A stretch of DNA of 64,000 nucleotides from Acidimicrobiaceae bacterium (GTDB lineage: Bacteria > Actinomycetota > Acidimicrobiia > Acidimicrobiales > RAAP-2), in NCBI GenBank assembly GCA_003132305.1, contig PKXJ01000007.1, forward strand, positions 1-64,000. Reading direction: 5' to 3'. Position numbers and translations under genes: made by a program. The notes below the pieces were generated by a model. The model was not told where the DNA came from and made no database searches. It worked only from the letters and a program-made list of their open reading frames with translations. The first letter of the stretch is position 1; each line of letters opens with the position of its first letter. This document shows positions 16,505 to 25,307 of the stretch, piece by piece.

Positions 16505-17625
16505 TGCAGCTCTACGACAGTGCCCGTCGGGGCGTGTTTCCCCTCGAGGCGGGTCCCGTCACGACGATGTACAGCTGTGGCATTACGCCCTACGACTCGG
16601 CGCATCTCGGACACGCCTTTGTCTATCTCACCTTTGACGTGTTGACTCGTCGACTCCTCGACGCCGGTCACGAAGTGCGCTGCGTGCGCAACGTCACGGA
16701 CGTCGATGACGACATCCTTCGCAAGGCTCGAGAGCTGGGCGTGAACTACCTCGATCTCGCCGCCCAGGAGATGGTCACCTTCGAGCGCGACATGAAGCTC
16801 ATCAATCTGTTACCCGTCTACGCTGAGCCCCGCGCCACGGGCGCCATCCCCGAGATTCTGACCCTGATCGGTCAGACGATCGATCTGGGACTGGCCTACG
16901 AAGTGGACGGTTCGGTGTACTTCGAAGTGTCGAAGTTCCCACGCTTTGGCCAGGTCAGTCACGACAGCCGCGACCAGATGCTCGAACTCGCGGCGCTCAA
17001 CGGCGGACGACCCGACGATCCCAACAAGCGTGACCCGCTGGACTTCGTTCTCTGGCAGCCGTCACTCGAAGACGAACCCGCGTGGGAGTCACGTTGGGGC
17101 GCCGGACGGCCGGGTTGGCACATCGAGTGCTCCGCGCTGGCGCTGCGCGAGTTGGGCGAAACGGTGGACGTGCACGGCGGTGGGCGAGATCTCGTCTTTC
17201 CCCACCACGAGTGCGAGGCGGCGCAGAGCGAGTCGGTGACCGGCGCACCGTTCGTGAAGCACTGGATGCACACGGGACTCGTGGCCCTCGACGGGATCAA
17301 AATGAGCAAGTCGCTGGGCAACCTGCTCTTCGTGCACGAGCTCGTCAGCCGCTCCGAGCCAGCGGCCGTTCGACTTTCGCTGCTCGACCAGTTCTACCGC
17401 GACGACTGGGAGTGGCGTGACGAGCTGTTGTTGCACGCGCAGTCGAGACTCGCGACGTGGCGTTCGACGATGACGACGGGTCGAGCTTCTTCGGTACTCG
17501 ATGACGTTCGCGACGCTCTCGACGACGACCTCAACACGCCCGCGGCACTTCGCGCCGTCGACGCCGCCGCGTACGCCGGCGCCCACGTCGCTTCGGCGGC
17601 GTCGTTGCTCGGCGTTACGCTGTAG
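16504..17625 (+). CDS. mshC: mycothiol cysteine ligase (cysteinyl-tRNA synthetase paralogue)
   Basis: Joins cysteine to glucosaminyl-inositol with ATP, the third step of mycothiol synthesis. 373 residues of class I synthetase fold: HLGH (34-37), KMSKS (266-270) and zinc ligands around Cys25, Cys209 and His234. MshC rather than CysS is indicated by YSCGITPYD (CysS has TVYD), by DVDDDILRKA, by GRPGWHIECSALALR with DVHGGGRDLVFPHHE, by the DDWEWRDELL ending, and by the lack of the tRNA-binding C-terminal domain of true CysRS. With mshD at 60514-61362 it shows a mycothiol pathway. Confidence 0.82.
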   Translation: MQLYDSARRGVFPLEAGPVTTMYSCGITPYDSAHLGHAFVYLTFDVLTRRLLDAGHEVRCVRNVTDVDDDILRKARELGVNYLDLAAQEMVTFERDMKLINLLPVYAEPRATGAIPEILTLIGQTIDLGLAYEVDGSVYFEVSKFPRFGQVSHDSRDQMLELAALNGGRPDDPNKRDPLDFVLWQPSLEDEPAWESRWGAGRPGWHIECSALALRELGETVDVHGGGRDLVFPHHECEAAQSESVTGAPFVKHWMHTGLVALDGIKMSKSLGNLLFVHELVSRSEPAAVRLSLLDQFYRDDWEWRDELLLHAQSRLATWRSTMTTGRASSVLDDVRDALDDDLNTPAALRAVDAAAYAGAHVASAASLLGVTL

Positions 17626-17641
17626 GCAGCGAAAGGCCACC

Positions 17642-19624
17642 ATGAACGACCTCAACGTAGAGCTACCCGACGGCAGCACTCGCACGCTGAGCGAAGGATC
17701 GACCGCCCTCGACCTCGCGAAAGCCATCGGGCCACGCCTCGCGAAGGACGCCCTCGCGGCGCGCGTCAATGGGCTCCTGACCGATCTCTCGACGTCACTG
17801 GCTGATCGTGACCGCGTCGCTATCGTGACCCCGGCGAGCGAGGACGGTCGCGAGGTACTTCGTCACTCGAGCGCTCACGTCTTGGCCCAAGCCGTGACGC
17901 GTCTGTGGCCTGGGGCGCTCTACGCGATTGGACCCGCTATTCGAGACGGCTTCTACTACGACTTTGAACTTCCTGGTGGCGACCACTTTAGTGACGATGA
18001 TCTCGCGCGCGTGGACGCCGAAATGCGCGCCATCATCGCCGAAGAGCAACCCTTTACTCGGGCGGAGCACTCGATCGAAGAGGGCCTCAAGATCTTCAAG
18101 GATCAACCCTTCAAGATCGAGATCATCGAGGCCGTCGTCCGGGGCGGTAACGCGGAAGACCTCGCCGAGACGGCAAGCAGCACGATGGTGTCGACGTACT
18201 CGAACACGAGTGCCTTCGTTGATCTCTGTCGCGGACCCCACGTGCCCACGACCGCGCGCCTCGGGCACTTCCAACTGACGCGCGTCGCGGGCGCCTACTG
18301 GCGTGGCGACGAGAAGAATCCGCAACTGCAACGTATTTACGGCACGGCGTGGGAGTCCAAGGAGGCGTTGGCAGCGCACTTGACGCAACTCGAAGAGGCC
18401 GACAAGCGCGATCATCGCAAACTCGGTCACGAACTCGACCTCTTCTCCTTTCCCAGTGAGATCGGATCGGGGCTGGCGGTCTTTCACCCCAAGGGCGGCA
18501 TCATCCGTCGCGTGCTCGAGGAGTACTCGCGCCAGCGCCACGAAGTGTCCGGTTACGAGTTCGTGTACACACCGCACATCTCCAAGGCCGAGCTCTTCGA
18601 GACCTCCGGTCACCTGTCCTGGTTCGCCGAGGGCATGTACCCGCCCATGGTGCTCGACGAGGGACAGGAGTACTACCTAAAACCAATGAACTGTCCCTTT
18701 CACGTGTTGATCTTCATGGCGCGCCAGCGCAGCTATCGCGAACTGCCACTTCGCATGTTCGAGTTCGGTTCGGTCTATCGCTACGAGAAGTCTGGGGTCG
18801 TGCAAGGGCTCACGCGCGTGCGCGGCATGACCCAAGACGACGCGCACATCTTCTGTACGCGTGACCAGATGGCCGACGAGCTCGCGAGCCTCTTGAAGTT
18901 CGTACTCGATCTTCTACGTGATTTCGGACTGAGCGAGTTCGACTTGGAGCTCTCGACGCGCCCACCCGGCAACGCGGTGGGCACCGACGAGGAGTGGGCC
19001 GAAGCCGAGGCGACGCTGTTATCCGTTGCTCAAGCCGAGGGACTTGATCTCGTGCTCGACGTGGGCGGCGGGGCGTTCTACGGACCGAAGATATCGGTCC
19101 AGGCGCGCGACGCCATCGGTCGCTCTCACCAGTTGTCGACGATTCAATTGGACTTCCAAGAGCCCAAGAACTTTGACGCCACGTACATAGCGCCGGATAA
19201 CACTCGTCAACGCCCGATCATGATTCACCGCGCGCTCTTTGGATCGGTCGAGCGGTTTCTCGCGATTCTCATCGAGCACTACGCGGGGAACCTTCCGACG
19301 TGGCTCAGCCCCGAGCAGGTGCGCGTACTGGGCGTACGTGACGATCACGACGGCTACGCCTACGACGTGGCGGCCCTCCTTCGAAAAGAGGGCGTTCGCG
19401 TCAGCGTGGATGAAGCCAGTGAACCGCTCGGTGCTCGGATCCGAAAGGCCAAGCTCGAGAAGATTCCCTACGTCGTGGTCGTCGGTGACGACGACGTCGC
19501 CCAGGGGACGCTGGGCGTCAACGCGCGCGGATCGAACGATCCCGAGCGCGGCGTGGCGCTGGGCGTCTTTAGTGAGCGCCTCGTAGACGAGATTGAACGT
19601 CACGCCTCGCCCGAGGCGCCCTAG
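17642..19624 (+). CDS. thrS: threonyl-tRNA synthetase
   Basis: Class II synthetase, 660 residues. Order: TGS domain (1-60), editing domain with the HSSAHVLAQAV motif (about 79), SAD with DLCRGPHV, catalytic core with PMNCPFH (zinc Cys), FEFGSVYRYEKSGVVQGLTRVRGM (motif 2) and HRALFGSVERF (motif 3), then the anticodon-binding domain. ATG 17642 follows AAAGG 16 bases after mshC. It is the first gene of the mycobacterial-type thrS-HIT-pgsA-patA-pimA run and overlaps the HIT gene by one base. Confidence 0.95.
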   Translation: MNDLNVELPDGSTRTLSEGSTALDLAKAIGPRLAKDALAARVNGLLTDLSTSLADRDRVAIVTPASEDGREVLRHSSAHVLAQAVTRLWPGALYAIGPAIRDGFYYDFELPGGDHFSDDDLARVDAEMRAIIAEEQPFTRAEHSIEEGLKIFKDQPFKIEIIEAVVRGGNAEDLAETASSTMVSTYSNTSAFVDLCRGPHVPTTARLGHFQLTRVAGAYWRGDEKNPQLQRIYGTAWESKEALAAHLTQLEEADKRDHRKLGHELDLFSFPSEIGSGLAVFHPKGGIIRRVLEEYSRQRHEVSGYEFVYTPHISKAELFETSGHLSWFAEGMYPPMVLDEGQEYYLKPMNCPFHVLIFMARQRSYRELPLRMFEFGSVYRYEKSGVVQGLTRVRGMTQDDAHIFCTRDQMADELASLLKFVLDLLRDFGLSEFDLELSTRPPGNAVGTDEEWAEAEATLLSVAQAEGLDLVLDVGGGAFYGPKISVQARDAIGRSHQLSTIQLDFQEPKNFDATYIAPDNTRQRPIMIHRALFGSVERFLAILIEHYAGNLPTWLSPEQVRVLGVRDDHDGYAYDVAALLRKEGVRVSVDEASEPLGARIRKAKLEKIPYVVVVGDDDVAQGTLGVNARGSNDPERGVALGVFSERLVDEIERHASPEAP

Positions 19625-20124
19625 TGCCGTTGGACCGATTCTCAGCGGCGTGGCGCGAAGAGTACGTGTCCAGTGCCTTCGCCGGCGAACTCGACAAGGA
19701 GTCGAACGAGTGCGTCTTTTGTGTACTGGGCGCCGAGCCGGTCGACGAGTCGACCGGAGTTTTGAAAAAGACCGCGTACTCGTTCGTCGTCCTCAACGCC
19801 TTTCCCTACGGCTCCGGTCACCTCTTGGTGTTGCCCTTTCGTCACGTGGGATCGCTCGAAGACCTCGACGACGAGGAGTACCAGGACTTCTTCTTCGTCC
19901 TGCGCGATACCGTGCGCGCCTTGAAGGGGGCCTACGGCCCCGAGGGGATGAACGTAGGGATGAATCTCGGCCACGCGGCCGGCGCGGGCATACCGCAGCA
20001 CCTGCACGCGCACGCACTGCCGCGCTGGCAGGGCGACACCAATTTCATGACCACGATTGGCGAGACTCGCGTTCTGCCCGAGTCGCTCCAGTCCACGTGG
20101 CGCAAGGTCCACGCCCACCTCTAA
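19624..20124 (+). CDS. HIT family protein (AP4A phosphorylase-like)
   Basis: 166 residues. The nucleotide-binding histidine triad is in HLHAHALPRW, with LNAFPYGSGHLLVLPFRHV before it and an ECVFC cysteine pair near residue 35 that may bind zinc. The layout matches the actinobacterial protein encoded between thrS and pgsA1 in mycobacteria, where AP4A phosphorolysis has been reported for the family. GTG 19624 shares its G with the thrS stop, so translation is coupled. Confidence 0.85.
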   Translation: MPLDRFSAAWREEYVSSAFAGELDKESNECVFCVLGAEPVDESTGVLKKTAYSFVVLNAFPYGSGHLLVLPFRHVGSLEDLDDEEYQDFFFVLRDTVRALKGAYGPEGMNVGMNLGHAAGAGIPQHLHAHALPRWQGDTNFMTTIGETRVLPESLQSTWRKVHAHL

Positions 20125-20125
20125 G

Positions 20126-20140
20126 CCCGGCGTTACCGGG
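20126..20140 (+). terminator. hairpin after the HIT gene
   Basis: CCCGG and CCGGG form a five-base stem around CGTTA directly after the HIT stop. No T tract follows. A new promoter-like hexamer begins ten bases later, which fits a transcript boundary. Confidence 0.3.
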
Positions 20141-20149
20141 TGGTACAAG

Positions 20150-20155
20150 TAGACT
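20150..20155 (+). promoter_or_regulatory. -10 element TAGACT upstream of pgsA
   Basis: TAGACT lies seven bases before an ATG (20163) that opens a six-codon frame, and 33 bases before the pgsA ATG. Confidence 0.4.
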
Positions 20156-20162
20156 CGCCACC

Positions 20163-20183
20163 ATGAGCCAAGAGGGTCGATAG
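20163..20183 (+). CDS. possible leader micro-ORF of pgsA (6 aa)
   Basis: ATG 20163 begins Met-Ser-Gln-Glu-Gly-Arg and stops at TAG 20181-20183, five bases before the pgsA start. The AAGAGGG inside it could be the pgsA ribosome-binding site. Translation of this leaderless peptide could control pgsA, or the ATG may be chance. Confidence 0.25.
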   Translation: MSQEGR

Positions 20184-20188
20184 CGTCG

Positions 20189-20854
20189 ATGTTCGACGGC
20201 AAGTTCCGCCAGTCGGTTGACGCGACGACCGCGCCGATCGGTCGCTGGCTCGTGCGAGTTGGTTTTTCCGCCGATGTTCTCACGGCGTCGGGACTCGTCT
20301 TCGCCGGCGCCACGGCCTGGGCTATCGCCGTGGGCTTGCACTACTGGGCCGTTGTGTTGTTGACGCTGACGGGATTCCACGACCTCTTCGACGGCCCCGT
20401 CGCCAAGGCTTCGCACCGCGCCAGCCAGCGTGGCAGTTTCTTTGACTCGGTCGCGGATCGCATTGCCGACGCCGTTATCCTCGGCGGCGCCGCCTACTAC
20501 TTAACGGCCCATCACCACGGTCAGCTCGTGTTACTGCCCTTCGCGATACTCACCACGACCTTCATGATCTCCTACCAACGCTCGAAGGCGGAGAGTCTGG
20601 GTCTCGTGGCCAAGGGCGGGCTCATGGAGCGCGCCGAACGGATGATCCTCTTGGGGGTCGGGCTCCTGGCCACGCCCATCTTTATTCCCGTGCTCTGGAT
20701 CATGTTGGCCCTGACGGCGATGACCGCTAGCGGACGATTCTGGCGGGTGTGGCAGGTGGCCGCGCGTCCCGCACCTTCCACGACGTCGAACCTTCGTGCT
20801 CGCCAGCACAGTCGGCGCCTTCGTCGAGGTCTTAGTCGCGCCTCGCGTCACTAG
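20189..20854 (+). CDS. pgsA: CDP-alcohol phosphatidyltransferase, probable phosphatidylinositol phosphate synthase
   Basis: Membrane enzyme joining CDP-diacylglycerol to inositol phosphate. 221 residues and several membrane helices. The CDP-OH-P signature reads DLFDGPVAKASHR then GSFFDSVADR, with all Asp residues kept; the usual Arg after DGxxA is Lys, a mild change. Position between HIT and patA, as pgsA1 in mycobacteria, favours the inositol substrate over glycerol phosphate. The following acyltransferase and mannosyltransferase use its product. Confidence 0.85.
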   Translation: MFDGKFRQSVDATTAPIGRWLVRVGFSADVLTASGLVFAGATAWAIAVGLHYWAVVLLTLTGFHDLFDGPVAKASHRASQRGSFFDSVADRIADAVILGGAAYYLTAHHHGQLVLLPFAILTTTFMISYQRSKAESLGLVAKGGLMERAERMILLGVGLLATPIFIPVLWIMLALTAMTASGRFWRVWQVAARPAPSTTSNLRARQHSRRLRRGLSRASRH

Positions 20855-20856
20855 AC

Positions 20857-21744
20857 GTGGCCAAAAAGGCGCGCGTCGCGCTCTTTAAAACCGTGGGCGC
20901 CGTAATGGAGGCACTGCCCGAACGCGTTGACGTCGCTCTCGCGCGTTCGATTGCGGAGTCGCTCGGACGGCGTATCAAAGTCAGGCGAGAGAATCTCTCC
21001 AACAACCTCGAGCACGTTCTCGCGGCGCCGGGAACGCACGTGGAGGGAGAACTTCTCGACGAGTTCGTCCGTCGCGGTTTTCGTAGTTACGGCCAGTACT
21101 GGGCCGAGGGCGCGAAACTGCCCGCTCTGTCAAAGTCCACGATCTACGACCGCTTCACGATTTGCGAGGGCCTCGAGCATCTCAGAGAAGCCAAAGAGCG
21201 CGGCCGGGGCGCGATCGTGGGGCTGCCGCACATAGGTTCGTGGGAGTGGGGCGGCTCGTTTCTCAACTCGCTGGGTCTCGGCATGACCGCCGTCGCCGAA
21301 GTGCTCGATCCGCCCGAACTCTTCGAGTGGTTCAAGGAGAAGCGAGAGTCCATCGGCATTCGTATCGAGCCCCTCAACGATCACGTCGGTTCGACGCTCT
21401 TGTCGGCGTTGCGTCGAGGCGCGGTCGTGGGGCTGCTCTGTGATCGCGATCTTCAAGGAAACGGCGTCCCGGTCGAGTTCTTTGGTGAACGCGTGACGAT
21501 GCCCGCCGGGCCGGCGACCCTCGCGCTGCGCACCGGCGCGACACTCGTAGCCTGCGCGTGTTACGCCGGACCGGGCCGCGACCACTTCGCCGTCGTGACG
21601 CCACCGATTCCCACGGAACGTTCGAAACGACTGCGCGACGACGTGACGAGAGTCACCCAGGCCCTCACCCGAGAGCTTGAGGGGCTCATTCGCCGCGCGC
21701 CCGAACAGTGGCACGTCCTCGAGCCTCGATTCGCGTCGTCATGA
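20857..21744 (+). CDS. patA: phosphatidylinositol mannoside acyltransferase
   Basis: Member of the LpxL/HtrB-like acyltransferase superfamily, 295 residues. The catalytic H-x4-D/E motif is seen as LPHIGSWEW, and later CDRDLQGNGVPVEFFGE and MPAGPATLALRTGA are the usual blocks. It would transfer a fatty acyl chain to the mannose of PIM at the inner face of the membrane. GTG 20857 starts two bases after the pgsA stop, and the end overlaps the pimA ATG (ATGA), so the three genes form one operon. Confidence 0.85.
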   Translation: MAKKARVALFKTVGAVMEALPERVDVALARSIAESLGRRIKVRRENLSNNLEHVLAAPGTHVEGELLDEFVRRGFRSYGQYWAEGAKLPALSKSTIYDRFTICEGLEHLREAKERGRGAIVGLPHIGSWEWGGSFLNSLGLGMTAVAEVLDPPELFEWFKEKRESIGIRIEPLNDHVGSTLLSALRRGAVVGLLCDRDLQGNGVPVEFFGERVTMPAGPATLALRTGATLVACACYAGPGRDHFAVVTPPIPTERSKRLRDDVTRVTQALTRELEGLIRRAPEQWHVLEPRFASS

Positions 21745-22850
21745 GTATCAAACGCGTCGCGATTGTTTCGCCCTACGCGTTAAGTGTCTTTGGGGGCGTC
21801 CAGGAACAAGTCCTCGCGATGAGCCGTGTGCTGAGCGCACGAGATAAAGAAGTCCTGGTCGTAGCGCCCGACGCGGACGACGAAGCGGTCTACGACACGC
21901 CGGCGAGGGTGCTGCGTCTCGGGCCGCGCTGGTCGTTTCCCGCGAACGGATCGAAAGCACCCCTCACGATCTCGCCGTTGGCCTCGTGGCGAGCGAAAGA
22001 GGCCATCGAGGCCTTCAACCCCGACGTCGTGCACTTTCACGAGCCCTTCGCGCCACTGCTGGGTTGGTCCACGCTGCACGCCCACCGCCGCGCGGCGGTC
22101 GGCACGTTTCATCGGAGCGGTCAAGGCCCCGCGCTGCGCTTCACCAAACCTCTGCTCGAGCGCTTGGCCACGCGCCTCGACGTCGCGGTGTCGGTAAGTA
22201 AGGCCGCCGCGCGAACGATTGAGAACGCCTGCGGCTTGAAGAGCGACGTACTCTTCAATGGATTTGAAATGGAACGATTCGTCGCGACGCCGCGTCTACG
22301 TTCCTCGGAGACGGTGCTCTTCTTCGTTGGTCGTCTCGAACAACGTAAGAGCGTCGCGACGGTCATTGAAGCGGCGCACCACCACAACGCTCGTAGTGAG
22401 AGGCCGTGGCTGCTCGTGATCGCGGGTGACGGACCGGAGCGGGCTCGACTCCAAGCGCTGGCGGCGCGCTCACAACGGATTGTTTTCATTGGGACCATCA
22501 GCGACGAAGAGAAGCGAGGGTGGCTTCGCCGCGCGAGCGCCCTCATCGCGCCGTCGACCCGCGGTGAGAGTTTTGGACTCGTGCTGCTCGAGGGCATGGC
22601 CAGCGAGACCTTGGTCGTCGCGAGTGACATCGAGGGATACCGCGAAGCGGGTGGCCAGTACGCGACCATGTTTACTCCCGGGAACGTCTCGTCGCTCGAA
22701 GGGGCGACCATTCGCGCGCTCGAGGGGGAGAGCGAGGCGAGCATTGCCTCGGCGCGTCAACACGCCGAACGTTGGTCGATGACGTCGCTGATGGACGCGT
22801 ACGAAGAACGCTACGAAATGGCGAGGAAACTTTTTCAAGCCACCAAGTAG
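21741..22850 (+). CDS. pimA: phosphatidyl-myo-inositol mannosyltransferase
   Basis: GT4 retaining glycosyltransferase adding the first mannose from GDP-mannose to phosphatidylinositol. 369 residues. N-terminal SPYALSVFGGVQEQVLAMSRVL with the GG donor loop and HFHEPFAP are typical. The C-terminal Rossmann domain holds VGRLEQRKSVATVIEA, the E-x7-E motif in PSTRGESFGLVLLEGMA and SDIEGYREAG. ATG 21741 overlaps the patA stop. The assignment rests on both motifs and the conserved gene order. Confidence 0.87.
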   Translation: MSIKRVAIVSPYALSVFGGVQEQVLAMSRVLSARDKEVLVVAPDADDEAVYDTPARVLRLGPRWSFPANGSKAPLTISPLASWRAKEAIEAFNPDVVHFHEPFAPLLGWSTLHAHRRAAVGTFHRSGQGPALRFTKPLLERLATRLDVAVSVSKAAARTIENACGLKSDVLFNGFEMERFVATPRLRSSETVLFFVGRLEQRKSVATVIEAAHHHNARSERPWLLVIAGDGPERARLQALAARSQRIVFIGTISDEEKRGWLRRASALIAPSTRGESFGLVLLEGMASETLVVASDIEGYREAGGQYATMFTPGNVSSLEGATIRALEGESEASIASARQHAERWSMTSLMDAYEERYEMARKLFQATK

Positions 22851-22859
22851 CCTTGGGGC

Positions 22860-23762
22860 GTGGCAACCAAGCAACGACCGCGCTCTCGCCGCTCTAACGT
22901 CTCGAGGGACCGCGGGCCTCGCTACGTGGCGCCCGTTCTCGATCCGACGTGGCAGAACCCCTACGTACCCTCGACGAGCGAACGCCACCACAACGAGCGT
23001 GTCCTACGCCGCTTCGCCTTTCGACGCCGTCTCCCTCAGACCATCGTCGCGCTCGTCGTCGCGCTCGCGCTCGTCGCGGGCGTCGCCGTCGTGCCGTGGT
23101 TGCCCGCCGCGGGCGTTCTGGTCGCTCTCGTCTACGCCTGGGACCTTCGTCGAGCCGTGGACACCTACGCCAAGCGCGGTCAGAGTCTCGGCGCGTTACT
23201 ACTCGCTCAGTTTTCACCGGGGGGCGACTCCATCGAGCGTCTACGTCTCGTTACCGTCCTCGACCGGTTGGCGGCGACCTTCGGGGTGGACCACGTGAGC
23301 GCGTTCATCATTGAAGACTCCGGCTACAACGCCGCGCTCGTGCCCGACGGTGCCAACTTCTCGCTCTACGTGACCAGTGCGCTGATGCAGGACTTCGAAC
23401 TCATCGAACTCGAAGGCGTCGTCGCGCACTGTCTCGCTCGCCAACGCCTCGGACTCTTGGAGCGAGAAAGTCTCGCGTGCGTCACGACGCTCAGTGACGA
23501 CGCTCGCAAAGTTCTCGCGGGAAGTGGCAAGGCCTACCGGGCCGACGAGGTCGCGGCCGCGAGCATTCGCTACCCGCTGGGTCTCGCCGGCGCCCTACGA
23601 AAGTGCGCCCGTCAACAGCTGGCCCCGGACTCGTTTTTCTCCTCCTCCGGCTACGACCAGTGGCGTTGGGTCTTTTTCAACCAGTGGAGTGACCAGCGCG
23701 AGAGCGACATCGGTGACCTCGACGACGTCGAACTGAGAGCGCGCGCCCTCGAAGAGTGGTAG
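22860..23762 (+). CDS. membrane protein resembling an M48 peptidase with a lost active site
   Basis: 300 residues: a basic N-terminus, two close membrane segments (about 60-96) and a soluble domain. In M48 metalloproteases a strand-turn-helix runs into HExxH; here the same layout reads FSLYVTSALMQDFELIELE followed by GVVAHCLARQRLG, so Glu is replaced by Cys191 and the second His by Arg194. If the resemblance is real the protein cannot bind zinc in the usual way and would be a pseudoprotease. It follows pimA by nine bases, in the place of an uncharacterised gene of the PIM cluster. Confidence 0.5.
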   Translation: MATKQRPRSRRSNVSRDRGPRYVAPVLDPTWQNPYVPSTSERHHNERVLRRFAFRRRLPQTIVALVVALALVAGVAVVPWLPAAGVLVALVYAWDLRRAVDTYAKRGQSLGALLLAQFSPGGDSIERLRLVTVLDRLAATFGVDHVSAFIIEDSGYNAALVPDGANFSLYVTSALMQDFELIELEGVVAHCLARQRLGLLERESLACVTTLSDDARKVLAGSGKAYRADEVAAASIRYPLGLAGALRKCARQQLAPDSFFSSSGYDQWRWVFFNQWSDQRESDIGDLDDVELRARALEEW

Positions 23763-23773
23763 AGCCCGGCCAT

Positions 23774-23779
23774 TAGGCT
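23774..23779 (+). promoter_or_regulatory. -10 element TAGGCT, leaderless pdxS
   Basis: TAGGCT stands six bases before ATG 23786, the same hexamer and spacing as at rel (39068-39073). Confidence 0.6.
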
Positions 23780-23785
23780 GGAACT

Positions 23786-24682
23786 ATGAGTTCTTCTAAA
23801 AACCCTTCGGTCACCGCAACCGCGCTCGTCAAGCGCGGACTGGCCGACATGTTGCGCGGTGGCGTGATCATGGACGTCGTGAACCCCGAGCAGTCGAAGA
23901 TCGCCGAAGACGCGGGCGCCGTCGCGGTCATGGCCTTAGAGCGCGTGCCGGCCGACATTCGCCGAGACGGCGGCGTCGCTCGGATGAGCGATCCGTTGAT
24001 GATTCAAGAGATCCAGGCGGCGGTGACGATTCCGGTGATGGCTAAGGCGCGCATTGGCCACTTCGCAGAAGCGCAGATTCTTCAAGCCCTTGACGTGGAC
24101 TACATCGACGAGTCCGAGGTCCTGACGCCGGCCGACGAAGAGAACCACATCGACAAGTGGCGTTTCAGCGTACCCTTCGTCTGTGGCGCGACGAACCTGG
24201 GTGAAGCCCTGCGTCGAATCAGCGAAGGCGCGTGCTTGATCCGCTCCAAGGGTGAAGCGGGCACCGGCAACGTCGTCGAAGCCGTTCGACACCTGCGCAC
24301 GATTAACGCGCAGATGCGTCGACTGCACAGCGCCGACCAGAACGAGCTCTACGCTCTCGCGAAGGATCTTCAAGCGCCGCTCGCGCTCGTCCAAGAGGTT
24401 GCCCAAGTCGGAAAACTACCGGTACCGCTCTTTTGCGCTGGTGGAATCTCGACGCCGGCCGACGCGTCGCTCGTGCTACAACTCGGCGCCGAAGCCGTCT
24501 TCGTCGGCTCGGGCATCTTTAAGAGTGAGGACCCCGAGCGTATGGCCCGAGCCATCGTCGAAGCGACCACGCACTTTGAGGACCCGAGCGTCGTCGCGAA
24601 AGTGTCGACCGGTCTCGGTTCGGCCATGAAGGGTTGGGAGACGGCCTCGCTCGAGCAGCGTCTCGCCGAGCGCGGTTGGTAG
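23786..24682 (+). CDS. pdxS: pyridoxal 5'-phosphate synthase, PdxS subunit
   Basis: Makes PLP from ribose 5-phosphate, glyceraldehyde 3-phosphate and ammonia as a dodecameric barrel. 298 residues. [25 protein letters not shown] contains the early catalytic Asp; [11 protein letters not shown] has the first active lysine; [18 protein letters not shown] carries the second lysine and the phosphate loop; [12 protein letters not shown] closes the barrel. It overlaps pdxT by one base. ATG 23786 has no Shine-Dalgarno. Confidence 0.96.
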   Translation: MSSSKNPSVTATALVKRGLADMLRGGVIMDVVNPEQSKIAEDAGAVAVMALERVPADIRRDGGVARMSDPLMIQEIQAAVTIPVMAKARIGHFAEAQILQALDVDYIDESEVLTPADEENHIDKWRFSVPFVCGATNLGEALRRISEGACLIRSKGEAGTGNVVEAVRHLRTINAQMRRLHSADQNELYALAKDLQAPLALVQEVAQVGKLPVPLFCAGGISTPADASLVLQLGAEAVFVGSGIFKSEDPERMARAIVEATTHFEDPSVVAKVSTGLGSAMKGWETASLEQRLAERGW

Positions 24683-25266
24683 TGACACGCGTTGGGGTCC
24701 TCGCACTGCAAGGTGACGTGGGCGAGCACGTCTCGATGCTCGAGTCCCTCGGATGCGAAGTCGTCAAAGTTCGTACGGTTGAAGACCTCAACAGTGTCGA
24801 AGGACTGGTGCTGCCCGGTGGTGAGTCCACGACCATTGCGTACCTCCTGACGACCTCGGGCCTGAAGGACGTCCTCGGCGCCAAAATCAGCCAAGGACTG
24901 CCGGTCTTTGGCACGTGCGCGGGACTCATTCTCTTGAGTTCCGAGGTGCTCGACGGGCGAAGTGACCAGTGGAGTTACGGCGCGTTGTCGCTCTCGGTGC
25001 GACGCAACGGCTACGGGCGCCAGATCGCGAGTTTTGAGTCGCCGCTCGAAGTAAAGGACGTCGGGACCGTACCGGGGGTCTTTATCCGCGCGCCGAGGAT
25101 CGAAACGTACAGCGACGACGTTGAAGTGCTGGCCACGCTCGATCACGGTGACGGCCTCGGCGAACACCCCGTGTTTGTTCGCCAGCACCAGGTCTGGGGC
25201 GCCTCGTTTCATCCCGAGTTGACCGGCGACGCGCGCCTGCATCAGCTCTTTCTCAACTCGCTCTAA
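24682..25266 (+). CDS. pdxT: pyridoxal 5'-phosphate synthase, glutaminase PdxT
   Basis: Class I glutamine amidotransferase that supplies ammonia to PdxS. 194 residues. GVLALQGDVGEHV starts the fold; LPGGESTT forms the oxyanion loop; the nucleophile Cys is in FGTCAGLILL, and the His/Glu pair in SFHPELTGD. GTG 24682 shares its G with the pdxS stop TAG, so the subunits are translationally coupled. Confidence 0.95.
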   Translation: MTRVGVLALQGDVGEHVSMLESLGCEVVKVRTVEDLNSVEGLVLPGGESTTIAYLLTTSGLKDVLGAKISQGLPVFGTCAGLILLSSEVLDGRSDQWSYGALSLSVRRNGYGRQIASFESPLEVKDVGTVPGVFIRAPRIETYSDDVEVLATLDHGDGLGEHPVFVRQHQVWGASFHPELTGDARLHQLFLNSL

Positions 25267-25307
25267 TTTTCGCTACGATAGCCAAGCCTTTCCAGGCAGG
25301 AGGAACT

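Noticed and set aside
16504-17625. Cysteinyl-tRNA synthetase (cysS)
   Set aside because: The TPYD and DVDDDIL motifs, the short C-terminus and the neighbours fit MshC better, although the folds are the same.
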